Shown: positions 1 to 9,018, counted from the first letter of the stretch. The stretch is 64,000 bases of DNA from Terriglobia bacterium (GCA_020073345.1 JAIQFI010000001.1:62001-126000); one strand, 5' to 3'. A program made the numbers and translations. The notes: generated by a model not told the origin, from the letters alone.

Positions 1-1686
1 CGCGATTTGGGGGTCTACGCGGAAGTCGCTCCCAGTGAAACCCCTGCCGCGAATCTCGCCGGCCGCAAAGGCGTCATCATTTCAGGCGGACCCTCCAGCG
101 TCTACGATCCTGGAAGTCCCACCATCGACCCACGTTTACTGCACAGCGGGATTCCCGTACTCGGGATATGCTACGGGCAGCAGCTGATGGCCCACATCCT
201 GGGCGGACGCGTGGAAAAAGGCGACCGCGGCGAATACGGATTCGCCCAGCTCGACCTCTTGCGTGAGGATGGGCTGTTTCGGGGAATCGTCGGGCGCCAG
301 CAAGTGTGGATGAACCACCGCGATGCGGTACAAGCTCCACCTGACGGCTTCGACGTCCTGGGCACAACTGCCACCTGCACCGTCGCCGCCATGGCCTCCC
401 CTGAACGCGGGCTGTATGCGGTTCAGTTTCACCCCGAAGTGGCGCACACCCCCTGTGGCACCCAGATTCTCAAGAATTTCGTCTTCGGGGCCTGCGGATG
501 TGTGAAGGACTGGGATCCGGCCGGCCAGGTTCAAGCCATCGAGGACCAGATCCGCGCGGTGGCGCAAGACCGCAATATTTTCTTCTTCGTGAGCGGGGGC
601 GTGGATTCGACCGTAGCCTACACGCTGTGCCTGCGCGCGCTGGGGCCCGAGCGCGTGCATGGAACCTATGTCGACACCGGGCTGATGCGCCAGGGCGAGA
701 CCGAATTCGTGCGCGCCAACTTTGCGGCGCTGGGCGCGCGGGCGTTTGCGGTGGAAGACGCCGCCCGGCAGTTCTTAGGCGCGCTCGCAAGCGCTGTTAA
801 TCCAGAAGAAAAACGTCACATCATCGGCGAGGAGTTCGTGCGCGTCCAGCAGCGCATTCTAGAGTCGGAGCATTTCCTGAACGGGCGCTGGATCCTCGGC
901 CAGGGAACCATTTACCCCGACACTATTGAATCCGGCGGGACCGCCAAAGCCGATCTGATCAAGACCCATCACAACCGCGTGGCCGGGATTCAGAGACTGA
1001 TCGACGAGGGCCGCATCATCGAGCCGCTCGCGTCGTTCTATAAAGATGAGGTCCGGGCCATCGGCCGCCAACTGGGCCTCGCGCCCGCGCTGCTCGACCG
1101 GCATCCGTTCCCTGGGCCCGGGCTGGCGATACGATGTTTATGCACGACGTCTGACGCGAAGGTCGAAAAATTGTCCGAGGGCTGGCTTCTGCCGGTCCAA
1201 ACGGTCGGCGTGCAGGGCGATTCGCGAACCTACCGGGCCGTGCTTGCGATCGACGGCTTTCCTGATTCGCACGAGGAATCCAGCAGTCTTACCAACAAGA
1301 TGGAGCGAATAAATCGCGTGGTAGTTGAGGTCTGGACCGCCGGAAAGATCGGGACCATGCGTGCCGTCCCGGGATGCCTCACGAATGAAAGATTGGCCCG
1401 GCTGCGGCAGGCCGACGCCATTGTCCGGCGCCTCACGCATGCCAGCGGCTTCGACCACGCGGTCTGGCAGTTCCCCGTGGTGCTGATGCCCCTGGGAACG
1501 CCGGAGCGACCGGATTCCGTGGTGCTGCGCCCCATCGATTCGGTGGACGGCATGACCGCCAGCGTCGTGCGGATGCCTAAGGATCTTCTCGATGATATCG
1601 TGCGCGAGCTGAGCGCGATTCCCGGTGTAGCGGGCGTGTTCTACGACCTTACCAACAAGCCGCCCGCCACCATTGAGTGGGAGTAG
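1..1686 (+). CDS. guaA: GMP synthase (glutamine-hydrolysing), 5'-truncated by window edge
   Basis: Converts XMP, glutamine and ATP to GMP, the last step of guanine nucleotide synthesis. The reading frame is open from base 1, so the true start, with the usual N-terminal FGSQY-type segment, lies upstream of the window. Visible parts: class I glutamine amidotransferase with nucleophile Cys in GICYGQQ (about residue 55 of the visible frame) and FHPE (about 141-144); ATP-pyrophosphatase domain with P-loop SGGVDST (about 196-202); C-terminal dimerisation domain ending in IEWE. Everything except the first few dozen codons is present and intact. The next gene is convergent with a gap of only 6 bases, so no separate terminator fits between them. 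Confidence 0.97.
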   Translation, partial: RDLGVYAEVAPSETPAANLAGRKGVIISGGPSSVYDPGSPTIDPRLLHSGIPVLGICYGQQLMAHILGGRVEKGDRGEYGFAQLDLLREDGLFRGIVGRQQVWMNHRDAVQAPPDGFDVLGTTATCTVAAMASPERGLYAVQFHPEVAHTPCGTQILKNFVFGACGCVKDWDPAGQVQAIEDQIRAVAQDRNIFFFVSGGVDSTVAYTLCLRALGPERVHGTYVDTGLMRQGETEFVRANFAALGARAFAVEDAARQFLGALASAVNPEEKRHIIGEEFVRVQQRILESEHFLNGRWILGQGTIYPDTIESGGTAKADLIKTHHNRVAGIQRLIDEGRIIEPLASFYKDEVRAIGRQLGLAPALLDRHPFPGPGLAIRCLCTTSDAKVEKLSEGWLLPVQTVGVQGDSRTYRAVLAIDGFPDSHEESSSLTNKMERINRVVVEVWTAGKIGTMRAVPGCLTNERLARLRQADAIVRRLTHASGFDHAVWQFPVVLMPLGTPERPDSVVLRPIDSVDGMTASVVRMPKDLLDDIVRELSAIPGVAGVFYDLTNKPPATIEWE

Positions 1687-1692
1687 TCTCCC

Positions 1693-2244
1693 CTACTGTT
1701 TTCCCTTGCCCTTACCGCCGCCACGGCCTTGGCTCGAAGGCGGCACCAGCTTCTGCAGGCGCAGATACACTGCCATGCTGCCGTAGCACTCTTCGTTGTG
1801 CGCGACGTTGAACCATAGCCAGGACACGCGCGGCCGGGGTCCACGGAACGTCTGGACGTCGGTGTTGGCGTTGGCAGCGGTGGTTCCGTCATAGGCCGCG
1901 TCACACATGTCGAAGGACGCCTTTAGCGCTGCCACCAGATCCGCCTTTGTGGTCTTGGACGCCGCGGCGAGCTGCTTGGTATCGCCGGTGATGCCGCCGC
2001 AGAATTGCGCCTGAAGATCGGCCACGTGGGCCACCCATTGCCCGAAGTTACGCTCCTCCGGCACCGGCTGGAACGCATACCCAGCCTCCGGCATTTCGTC
2101 GGCTGCCGCCAGAATCTTGGTCTTGCCGGCCGTGTAGTTCTGCTTGAGGTCGCCCACCAGGTCGAGCGGGGCTCCCCCGCCTTTGGGCTGTGCCTGCACG
2201 ACACAAGCGCCGGCAACCGCGAGCATCAGCATGGAATATCGCAT
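1693..2244 (-). CDS. Secreted DinB-family (four-helix metal-binding fold) protein
   Basis: 183 residues with an N-terminal signal peptide (hydrophobic stretch ending near VQAQ). The body resembles the DinB/YfiT superfamily: a helical region with NYTAGKTKILAAADEM, then a GQWVAHVADLQ segment whose His could be one of the usual three metal-binding histidines, and a second His in FNVAHNEECYG. Such proteins are thought to act as metal-dependent thiol transferases, mostly cytoplasmic; the secreted form here is a variant common in acidobacteria. It lies 2 bases downstream of the NTF2-like gene and ends in a Gly/Lys-rich tail, as does that neighbour. Substrate unknown. Confidence 0.75.
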   Translation of the reverse strand: MRYSMLMLAVAGACVVQAQPKGGGAPLDLVGDLKQNYTAGKTKILAAADEMPEAGYAFQPVPEERNFGQWVAHVADLQAQFCGGITGDTKQLAAASKTTKADLVAALKASFDMCDAAYDGTTAANANTDVQTFRGPRPRVSWLWFNVAHNEECYGSMAVYLRLQKLVPPSSQGRGGGKGKGKQ

Positions 2245-2246
2245 GT

Positions 2247-2777
2247 CTATTGTTTCCCTTTACCCTGTCCGCCACCAGCGTTGATTGCGGCTTCGTCCCA
2301 GTGCTCGTCGGCTTTGCCGTTCACGAACCGCCACATGTCGAAGTGGGTAGTGGTGTAGGTTTGTCCAGGATTGCGCGGATCCGGCCGAGGACCGCTGACG
2401 GAAGCCACGCAGACAATATCCTTACCTTGCGTGGTGACGGCGACGATCTTGGTGCTCCAGTCCTTGGGATCGGCCGGAATGGGTCGGGGCGCGTTCTTGC
2501 CGAACGCAGCCATGATGGGCGCGCGTCCGGATCCGAAGTTCGGGTTGTGCTGAATGTACTTCTCCGTCAGCCACTTGTCCGCTTCATTCCAGTGCCCGTA
2601 GGCCAGCAGGTCGATGACGATATGCATCGCGGCCTGCTTGTTGGTGTTCAGAGTCTTATCCTTGTCTTTAAAGAGGGCCGTGGGATCGGCGGCTCCCACT
2701 ACCGGTTCCGCCTGGCCGAATACGTTCGCACAGGCGATCAACGTGAGTGTACCGAGAAGAGTGAATCGCAGTTTCAT
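2247..2777 (-). CDS. Secreted SnoaL/NTF2-like protein
   Basis: About 176 residues. I place the start at the ATG at 2777 because it begins a compact signal peptide (MKLRFTLLGTLTLIACANVFG); an in-frame ATG nine bases upstream (2786) is also possible. The mature part has the SnoaL-like polyketide-cyclase/NTF2 pattern: helix with LAYGHWNEADKWLTEKYIQ, then HNPNFGSGR, and a C-terminal strand with FDMWRFVNGK. Family members bind small hydrophobic ligands or act as cyclases or isomerases; many are uncharacterised. It shares a glycine/lysine-rich C-terminus (GGGQGKGKQ) with the downstream DinB-like protein, and the two appear co-transcribed. Confidence 0.7.
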   Translation of the reverse strand: MKLRFTLLGTLTLIACANVFGQAEPVVGAADPTALFKDKDKTLNTNKQAAMHIVIDLLAYGHWNEADKWLTEKYIQHNPNFGSGRAPIMAAFGKNAPRPIPADPKDWSTKIVAVTTQGKDIVCVASVSGPRPDPRNPGQTYTTTHFDMWRFVNGKADEHWDEAAINAGGGQGKGKQ

Positions 2778-2801
2778 GGGTACCATCGTACTAAAAGCCG
2801 A

Positions 2802-3800
2802 TTAAATCTGTGCGGCGTTCAGGATTTCGGTGATCAGCGCGTCGTACGCCACTCCGGCGCTCAGCGCGGCCTGGGCGAAATCCTCGTCCTCGGCCAGCGA
2901 CGGGTTGGGATTCGCCTCAATCACGAACACATCGCCCTGAGGAGTCAGCCGAACGTCCACGCGTCCGAAGCCGTGGATCTTCAGCACACGATACACCTTG
3001 CGCGCCAGCTGCTTCAAGTGGTCTTCGACGCCCGCGGGCAATTCCTTCGCCGGCCCGTTCTTGATGCCCCACTTTTCACGATACTTTTCATTCCATTTGG
3101 CGTGGGAAGTGGCGAACTTAGGCACATCCTCGGGCATCTGTTCGAAAAAGATTTCTCGCGGCGGGAACACCGTCAAGCGCCGGTTGCCCAGAACGCTCAG
3201 ATAGAGCTCGCGGCCTTCGATGTACTCTTCGATCAGCACGTCGCACTCGAACTTCTGATGGATGTAGCGCACGCGCTCCATGGCTTCCTCGGCGGTGCGA
3301 ACGAAGGATGCCTTGGCGATGCCGTCGGAGGACTCTTCGCCCACCGGCTTGACGAAGGCCGGGTACTTGAAACGCTGCAACCCGCGCGCCGGACGGGCCT
3401 GATGCGAGACCACGAACCGCGGCAGCCGCACGCGATGATAGGCCAGCACCTTCTTCGCGAGGGCTTTGTCCTTGCACAGAAGCAAGCCTTCGGGCCCAGC
3501 GCCGGTGTAGCGCACCTTCATCAGCTCCAGCAACGCCGGAATGTTAGGCTCGTGCGAACGGTCGTGATGGAAGGATTCGGTCAGGTTGAAGACCACGTCC
3601 GGCGCGCAGGCTTTGAGCTTCTCGACGATCGCCGTGACGTTGTCGAACACGGCCAGCGTCTCCACCTGGTGCCCCAGACGCTGAAGACAGTCCAGAACGC
3701 TCGCTTCGGTGGGCTTTTGCTGTTCCCGCAGAGACTCGGGGGTAAATTTTTCTTCCGGATCGGCTCGTTGCGCGATATCGAACAGAACCAGAACTTTCAT
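2802..3800 (-). CDS. D-Ala-D-Ala ligase-like ATP-grasp enzyme
   Basis: 332 residues of the ATP-grasp superfamily. Visible: an N-terminal pre-ATP-grasp domain beginning MKVLVLFDIA, the central ATP-binding region with KPVGEESSDGIAK and IEEYIEGRELYLSVLGN, and the C-terminal metal/ATP motif VIEANPNPSL (about residue 292 onward). Members form acid-amine (peptide-like) bonds with ATP hydrolysis. It starts 2 bases after the stop of the upstream zinc-peptidase gene and is probably translated from the same message. True cell-wall Ddl is possible, but the pairing with a peptidase and the divergent N-terminus suggest a different peptide-like substrate. Substrate is not predictable from sequence alone. 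Confidence 0.8.
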   Translation of the reverse strand: MKVLVLFDIAQRADPEEKFTPESLREQQKPTEASVLDCLQRLGHQVETLAVFDNVTAIVEKLKACAPDVVFNLTESFHHDRSHEPNIPALLELMKVRYTGAGPEGLLLCKDKALAKKVLAYHRVRLPRFVVSHQARPARGLQRFKYPAFVKPVGEESSDGIAKASFVRTAEEAMERVRYIHQKFECDVLIEEYIEGRELYLSVLGNRRLTVFPPREIFFEQMPEDVPKFATSHAKWNEKYREKWGIKNGPAKELPAGVEDHLKQLARKVYRVLKIHGFGRVDVRLTPQGDVFVIEANPNPSLAEDEDFAQAALSAGVAYDALITEILNAAQI

Positions 3801-3802
3801 GT

Positions 3803-4828
3803 CTACACGGACCTCTTAAATCTGCCGGTGTACAGGTGGTTGGTCACCAGCGTCGCCAGATACGCAGCCAGTTCGAACTGCAGCCTAACTGGATCGCGCG
3901 GGGCGACTAACTTCAATTCCTGGCAGCGCTGGATCAGCCGCCGCACCAGCATGCTCACGGTGTATTTGCGCTGCCCGGTCCACTGGACGATGGACGCGAT
4001 GAGCGCGGCCCGGTGCTTGCGCATCATTTTTGCCGCACTCTCTCCACCAGGCTCGCCGTTGCTGAAGATGGCCCGCAGATCGGCATCGTAGAAATCTGGG
4101 AAGTCTTCGGCATACAGCTTGCGGCGGCCGGCATAGTATTTCGCGAGCGTTTTGCGGAGCTTGCTGGCCTCATAGGACCGGCGACCTTTGGTTACGGCCG
4201 GCTTTGTGCCTGCCACTTCCTGCATCACCGAGTGGATGTATTCGAGCTTCTCCAGCGACTTCCAACCGCGGTACTTCTTCCGCCATTCTTCCGGCGGGCT
4301 GCCCAGCCATACGGCGAAAGTTTCCGAAAAATCCTCTTCCGGATGCGCCTGCGCATACCAATTGGGCAGATGCTGCACAAAGCTTCTGCTATAGGGACGC
4401 GGCGTGTACGTTTCCGGCGTGTACTCAGTCTCGGGACTACCAAATGTTTCCTGCCAGTCCTTGCGTTCGGACAGCTTGTAGGCGTGATTTACCGCGTGGC
4501 CGCATTCATGCCGGAGCAGCATTTGGCACCACTCGGGCGTACCTCCCTCCACTTCCATCATGAGGTGCTTCTCGAGCGTCTTCAGGCGGGGATGCGCCAG
4601 ATAGAATGGGATGGCGATGGCCGGCACACCGGCGGGCGAGAACCATTCATCGCCCAGGTAGCAATCGGGACGAAGGGTTACGCCGCGGGCAGCCAGGTCT
4701 TCGAATAGCTGGTTGACGCGCGGTTCGAGCTCGCTGCCCTGCAGGCGGACGCCTAAATCGCAGATCCGCAACGCGAGCATTTCCTCATCCTTCAGCGAAA
4801 CCCACGAGGGTTCCGCGCTGGTCTCCAT
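3803..4828 (-). CDS. Putative zinc-binding metallopeptidase
   Basis: 341 residues, no signal peptide. Contains HECGH (residues 107-111), an HExxH zinc site, with a likely third ligand Glu in EEDFSETFAVW (about 169), the arrangement of gluzincin-like peptidases. It resembles the family annotated as putative zinc-binding metallo-peptidase. The region after about 190 is charged and helical and may be a binding domain. It is the first gene of the leftward pair with the ATP-grasp ligase 2 bases downstream. I infer that one enzyme makes and the other trims a peptide bond; nothing in the sequence names the substrate. Confidence 0.78.
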   Translation of the reverse strand: METSAEPSWVSLKDEEMLALRICDLGVRLQGSELEPRVNQLFEDLAARGVTLRPDCYLGDEWFSPAGVPAIAIPFYLAHPRLKTLEKHLMMEVEGGTPEWCQMLLRHECGHAVNHAYKLSERKDWQETFGSPETEYTPETYTPRPYSRSFVQHLPNWYAQAHPEEDFSETFAVWLGSPPEEWRKKYRGWKSLEKLEYIHSVMQEVAGTKPAVTKGRRSYEASKLRKTLAKYYAGRRKLYAEDFPDFYDADLRAIFSNGEPGGESAAKMMRKHRAALIASIVQWTGQRKYTVSMLVRRLIQRCQELKLVAPRDPVRLQFELAAYLATLVTNHLYTGRFKRSV

Positions 4829-4877
4829 GATTTATCCTAACGCGTACTGTTGATGTTGACGGGGACGGCCACCGCAG

Positions 4878-5474
4878 TTATTGGGTGCGTCGGGGTTTGA
4901 CCGAGTGAAGGATGAGAGCGACATCAAAGAGAATCATAACCGCAGCGAACCCTAGCGAAAGTAGAAGCGTAAAAAGACCAACTTGGGGCCAGATACGCAC
5001 CGCGAACACACCCAATACAAAGTAGTAGGCACTCAAAGCAAGAGCCGCGATCCACACTAACCAATCGAGGTTCGGTGGGGAAGGCGGCACCTCTGCCGCT
5101 TGACGGCGCATGCGCAGCACGGCGTCGGTGACCAGTTCGACGTCGCACCAAAGCATTAGGGCCATCGTTAGAAGAATGGCTGCCGCTGGGAGAGTGAATG
5201 TCTTAATCAATGATGGTATTACCAAAATACCAATCGGGTAACTCCATACAGCCATCATTAGAGCACTTACCCACATAAGCCATCTTCCCGGCCGAGGCGA
5301 ACGGGGTTGTATTGCCGCACCCAAAATCAGAAAGCACGGCGGAATGGGATTCGTCCATTGAAGAGGAAAACCAGTGGTGGCTACCAAGCATCCAGTTACG
5401 ATAGCTAGCCGCCGTAACTTCGCAGAAATAGCATCGTCAACCACGTCGGAAAGCGAGTTGACAAGCGTAGACAT
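4878..5474 (-). CDS. Hypothetical membrane protein, five to six TM segments
   Basis: 198 residues with hydrophobic segments around 24-55, 65-85, 88-110, 135-160 and 165-190; a polar linker with RMRRQAAEVPPSPP sits before the fourth. No recognised domain. Base composition is visibly more AT-rich than in the neighbours and codon choice is less biased to G/C in third positions, which hints at recent acquisition. It lies downstream of the caspase gene with a 10-base gap, so it may be read from that operon, but there is no functional evidence for a link. Confidence 0.6.
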   Translation of the reverse strand: MSTLVNSLSDVVDDAISAKLRRLAIVTGCLVATTGFPLQWTNPIPPCFLILGAAIQPRSPRPGRWLMWVSALMMAVWSYPIGILVIPSLIKTFTLPAAAILLTMALMLWCDVELVTDAVLRMRRQAAEVPPSPPNLDWLVWIAALALSAYYFVLGVFAVRIWPQVGLFTLLLSLGFAAVMILFDVALILHSVKPRRTQ

Positions 5475-5484
5475 TGCTCGCGGC

Positions 5485-7563
5485 CTACCTAGCAGCCAGC
5501 AGAGGTTCGATGCTCTTCAGATTGGCGCGTGCGTACTGCGCTTCTTCGATATCGCTGTTCAGGTCGAGCATGGCGCGAAAATGCTTGGCCGCAGCGGACA
5601 AAGTCTCCAGGCTCCCGTTGGCCTGAGCAAGTCGCGCGTAGCATAGCGCCAGCGCGTAGTGCGCGTACGGATCGTTGGGATCATATGCCAGCGACTTCTG
5701 GCAATATCCGACCGCCAGCTCGAAATGCGCCTGATTGCGCTCCGAATCGCATAGTCCAAAATAGGCCAGACTGCGCAGATCGCGCCAGGTATCGGTTTGT
5801 GCCGCGCGCTTCTTCTTCCCGAGGCCCACCAGAAACCCGACCACGTAATAATTCATCTGGCCCGCGAGCTTGCTGTCGAAATCGCTCAGCTTCAAGTACT
5901 GGATATATTCGCCGGAGGCATCGGGATACTGTCCGCTCAGGCGAAGGCTCTCGGCCAGCCACATGTGCGGTTCCGCGACCGTGGGCGCAATCTTGATCGC
6001 CGCGCGCGCAGATTCGACGGACTGCGGATACAGCTGCTTCATCCTGTAAGCCTGCGCCTGCATGTACAGCGCGGGAGCATTGCCTTTTTCCCGCTGCGTC
6101 ACGACGTTCAACTGGCGAATCGCCTCGTCGGTGCCGCCGATATCGAGCAGCATGCCAGCCAGGCTCGTGCGCGCTTCCATGTAGTCGGGATCGATCGCGA
6201 TAGCCTTGCGAAACGCCGCCTCGGACTTCTTCTCATCGAACAAGGAATTGTAGGCGCGCCCGAGGTACAGCGCAGCCTGGCTGTACGTCCCATCGATCTG
6301 CAGAGCTTTTTCGAAACGCGCCACGGCCTTCTTATAGTTATCGGCGCCGCCTTTGTTGTAGAGCTTCAAGCCTTCGTCCAGCTCATCAACGGCAGCTTTA
6401 TTGCGGCGGCGCACGATCAGGATCTTGAGCGACACGGTCGCATCGCGGCCCGGGTAGACCATTTCCTCGCGCGGGCCGTCCGGTTCGTAGCCTTGTTTGA
6501 CGCCCTGGATGGTGTGATTGCCCGGCTTCAAACCCGGCAAGCGCAGCGGTGCGCTTTTGTTAATAACGCCCTGCGAGACGCCGTCGACGAACAGCTCCAC
6601 GCCGTCCATGTTGGTTTCAAAAACCAGCGTGCCGTTCTTAGGCGGAGGCGCGTTGGAAGAACGCAGGCTGGCAGGAATGTAGGACAAGCCCATCTTGGGA
6701 TCGAAGCTTCCGCGATCGCTGGTGGGATTCTGCATGCCCTTAGTGGCTTCGCGAACATTTGTGCGAGTATAGTCCGCTAATTCGTCCGCGGTGACGATGC
6801 CGTCACCGTCCTCGTCCGCCGAGCCTTCCAGGCCCTTGACGACGTAATACGTGAAGATTCCATGCCCACCGCCCCAGTCTTTGCTTTCGAAGGACCGTTC
6901 GCGGTCGCGGCTGGCCGTGAGCGAAAACATCGAGCGCGACAAATCCAGGAGGCTGCGGTTGTACTGCACCGCGTCGGCGTCCGGCGTGATCGCACCGCTG
7001 TGGCAGGAATCGGTCACCAGAACTTTCCATTTGGCCTTGATCTTCGATCCGGCGACAGTGCCGAGGGTATCCATGGGATAACCGGTGGCGGGAATGTTCC
7101 TGGGATCGAGATCGTACGGAGCCAGATACGCGCGCCCGCCCTGGATGAAGCCGTGGCCGGCGAAATACACAAAGACGCGATCGTCTTCCTTGGCGACCGA
7201 CGGCAGCCAGCCCTCCATCTCTTGCTTCAAGTTCGCCAGCGTGGCTTTGGCGCCGGTCAGCCGATGCACGTTCTCGGCGCGGAAGTTGCCGCCTTCGGGG
7301 CTGATCAAAACCGAATAGATCGCATCGGCGTCGCGCTCCGAGTACTCCAGTTGCGATGCCGCGGGAAGGTTCTTGTAGTTGGCAACCCCGACGATCAGCG
7401 CATAACCGCGCGGAATGCTAGCGGGGGCGACCGACGGCCGGTCTTCTTCATATTTCAGGTCGCGTGATTTCGACGGCGTCTTGGACTGTTGGGCGGACTT
7501 CGACTGCGCGATCGCCGCCGCCGCGACGATCAGAAAACTAGTGATGCGCCAGGCGAAGTTCAT
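5485..7563 (-). CDS. Caspase-family (C14) protein with PEGA domain and TPR array
   Basis: 692 residues. A signal peptide (first about 20) indicates export. Residues 50-275 form a caspase/metacaspase-like p20 domain with both catalytic residues: His137 in FAGHG and Cys187 in TDSCHSG. After this comes a textbook EF-hand-type loop, DEDGDGIVTADE (250-261). Residues about 315-385 are a PEGA domain (LPGLKPGNHTIQG), and 395-690 are tandem TPR repeats. The gene starts inside the end of the upstream DUF4384-like gene (26-base overlap). Family members cleave after basic or acidic residues, depending on subfamily; substrate here is unknown. The intact dyad suggests an active peptidase acting outside the cytoplasm. 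Confidence 0.88.
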   Translation of the reverse strand: MNFAWRITSFLIVAAAAIAQSKSAQQSKTPSKSRDLKYEEDRPSVAPASIPRGYALIVGVANYKNLPAASQLEYSERDADAIYSVLISPEGGNFRAENVHRLTGAKATLANLKQEMEGWLPSVAKEDDRVFVYFAGHGFIQGGRAYLAPYDLDPRNIPATGYPMDTLGTVAGSKIKAKWKVLVTDSCHSGAITPDADAVQYNRSLLDLSRSMFSLTASRDRERSFESKDWGGGHGIFTYYVVKGLEGSADEDGDGIVTADELADYTRTNVREATKGMQNPTSDRGSFDPKMGLSYIPASLRSSNAPPPKNGTLVFETNMDGVELFVDGVSQGVINKSAPLRLPGLKPGNHTIQGVKQGYEPDGPREEMVYPGRDATVSLKILIVRRRNKAAVDELDEGLKLYNKGGADNYKKAVARFEKALQIDGTYSQAALYLGRAYNSLFDEKKSEAAFRKAIAIDPDYMEARTSLAGMLLDIGGTDEAIRQLNVVTQREKGNAPALYMQAQAYRMKQLYPQSVESARAAIKIAPTVAEPHMWLAESLRLSGQYPDASGEYIQYLKLSDFDSKLAGQMNYYVVGFLVGLGKKKRAAQTDTWRDLRSLAYFGLCDSERNQAHFELAVGYCQKSLAYDPNDPYAHYALALCYARLAQANGSLETLSAAAKHFRAMLDLNSDIEEAQYARANLKSIEPLLAAR

Positions 7564-8218
7564 AGATCACCGGTCCCGTTAAGGGCTGTTTCGAGGAGAG
7601 CACGGTACCACCCTTCTCTTCGAGAAAGAGTAACTCGCGCGGTGTGGCCCCCGCCACGCCGCTCAAATTCGACGGAAGCTTTTCCCCCGGCTCCACCGGC
7701 CGCACTCCGGCGGAATTGTCGATGCACTCGCCGCGAGCCTTGAACACCTGGTCATCGCATCGTGGCCGCAGCGATGACGGCAGATTGGGATCGTGCGGCG
7801 GAGGCGGAGGCAAGCGCTGATAGCCGCGCGGGAGCTCCACCGGGCTGACCAGCCAGTACATGACATCCTGACCCGGAGGACCGCCAACGCGGAACCATCC
7901 CTCTGTAGCCGGCACCACGTATTCCTTGCCTATTTCGACACGATTATCGCTGCCCGTATCGGTACGCGGGAACAGCAGTTCATAGGTGCCCGCGGTTCCA
8001 TGATTCATCACGTACAGAAAACCCGCGAAATTGGTGCTCAACTGGAAACGAAGCCGGTCGTTCGGCGCGAACACCGTCGCCGGATTCATCGCTCGCCAAC
8101 CCGAGGCTTCCTCGCGCTCCACGGTCAGGCGAATGCGTTGCGGGTCGGCCGCTCGCGCTGAAGGAAGCACGGTGGCGGCCAACACAAGTAGCGCGAAGCT
8201 CGTCTTTGCCAGCATCAT
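7538..8218 (-). CDS. Secreted DUF4384-like protein (second of two)
   Basis: 226 residues with a signal peptide ending near PSARA. The body has the DUF4384 pattern seen next to or fused with bacterial caspases: FAPNDRLRFQLSTN, then GFLYVMNHGTAGTYELLFP, then a surface-exposed C-terminal region. It overlaps the upstream homologue by 4 bases (ATGA) and the downstream caspase gene by 26 bases, so the three are almost certainly co-translated. Likely a periplasmic or surface beta-rich binding domain; its biochemical role is unknown. Confidence 0.75.
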   Translation of the reverse strand: MMLAKTSFALLVLAATVLPSARAADPQRIRLTVEREEASGWRAMNPATVFAPNDRLRFQLSTNFAGFLYVMNHGTAGTYELLFPRTDTGSDNRVEIGKEYVVPATEGWFRVGGPPGQDVMYWLVSPVELPRGYQRLPPPPPHDPNLPSSLRPRCDDQVFKARGECIDNSAGVRPVEPGEKLPSNLSGVAGATPRELLFLEEKGGTVLSSKQPLTGPVIYELRLAHH

Positions 8219-9018
8219 TTATGCTTGAGAGCGATATCGACCACCAGGCGCGCATCCGGGGCGGTGCTGGGATTGACCACGTAGGCCGCATTTTCCAGCT
8301 TCCCATCCGCCGGCGTAGAGTCGACTTTTTCGAACACCAGATCGCGCGATGCCACCTGGTTGCGCAGCTTGGAGACGACATTGTCGCCGACCGATGCCTG
8401 CGCAACCAGGGATCTGCTGCCGTCTTTGTTAACTGTCCCGCCCATGGAGTAAATCAGTTTGTCGAGATCCGGTTCAGGTTGCCGCGTGAGCACGATGAAC
8501 AGCTTCTCATTGCCGGCCTGTTCATCGAACACGAACTGTCCCCGGTCGCCGGAAGGGATCTGTCGCGATTCGCCGTTGCGGACCAGATTACTCCCGCCCG
8601 CGACTTCAGCGGACGGAAACAGCAGCTTCCATGTGCCGCTGGATCCTTGCATAACCACATAGAGATATCCGGACGTGTTCGCGTCCACATGGAGCCGGAT
8701 CCTGTCCCCGGAGCGGAAATTCGTGTCGGGGTCCACTTCCTGGTACTGCCCGGAAGCGTCGCGTTTCAGGACGGCATAGCGCAGTCCCAGGGGAACCGAA
8801 GCGGACAGCTTGTGTGTGTCGCCCGCCTTGCTCGCGCTCTTAGGCGCGGCGGACTTAGTGGCTATAGTCTTGGTCGCGGCTTTCGCATCGGGTGCTTTCG
8901 TCACAGCAGGGGGCTTAGCCGCGTCAGGTGGAGGCGTGTAAAAAAGTTCGCGGGCTTTCAGTGTTTGGGACCAAGCCGCGGGGGCTGCTAAAATCGCGAG
9001 GACTAACAAATGTTTCAT
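8215..9018 (-). CDS. Secreted DUF4384-like protein (first of two)
   Basis: About 267 residues starting at the ATG at 9018 (MKHLLVLAILAAPAAWSQ), a clear signal peptide; an ATG 36 bases upstream would add a charged leader and is less likely. After a low-complexity Lys/Ala linker (about 30-75), the DUF4384 domain shows FRSGDRIRLHVDANTSGYLY and SGTWKLLFPS, matching the order of motifs in the adjacent protein. The two are probably paralogues from an old duplication. First gene of the caspase operon; the divergent neighbour is the phosphofructokinase gene, so the 151 bases between 9019 and 9169 must hold both promoters. I could not identify convincing boxes there. Confidence 0.75.
   Translation of the reverse strand: MKHLLVLAILAAPAAWSQTLKARELFYTPPPDAAKPPAVTKAPDAKAATKTIATKSAAPKSASKAGDTHKLSASVPLGLRYAVLKRDASGQYQEVDPDTNFRSGDRIRLHVDANTSGYLYVVMQGSSGTWKLLFPSAEVAGGSNLVRNGESRQIPSGDRGQFVFDEQAGNEKLFIVLTRQPEPDLDKLIYSMGGTVNKDGSRSLVAQASVGDNVVSKLRNQVASRDLVFEKVDSTPADGKLENAAYVVNPSTAPDARLVVDIALKHK

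Noticed and set aside
2190-4091. Long rightward open frame (over 600 codons) opposite several leftward genes
   Set aside because: It crosses the ATP-grasp, SnoaL-like and DinB-like genes on the other strand, which have clear family motifs and signal peptides. High-GC sequence often leaves the antisense frame open.
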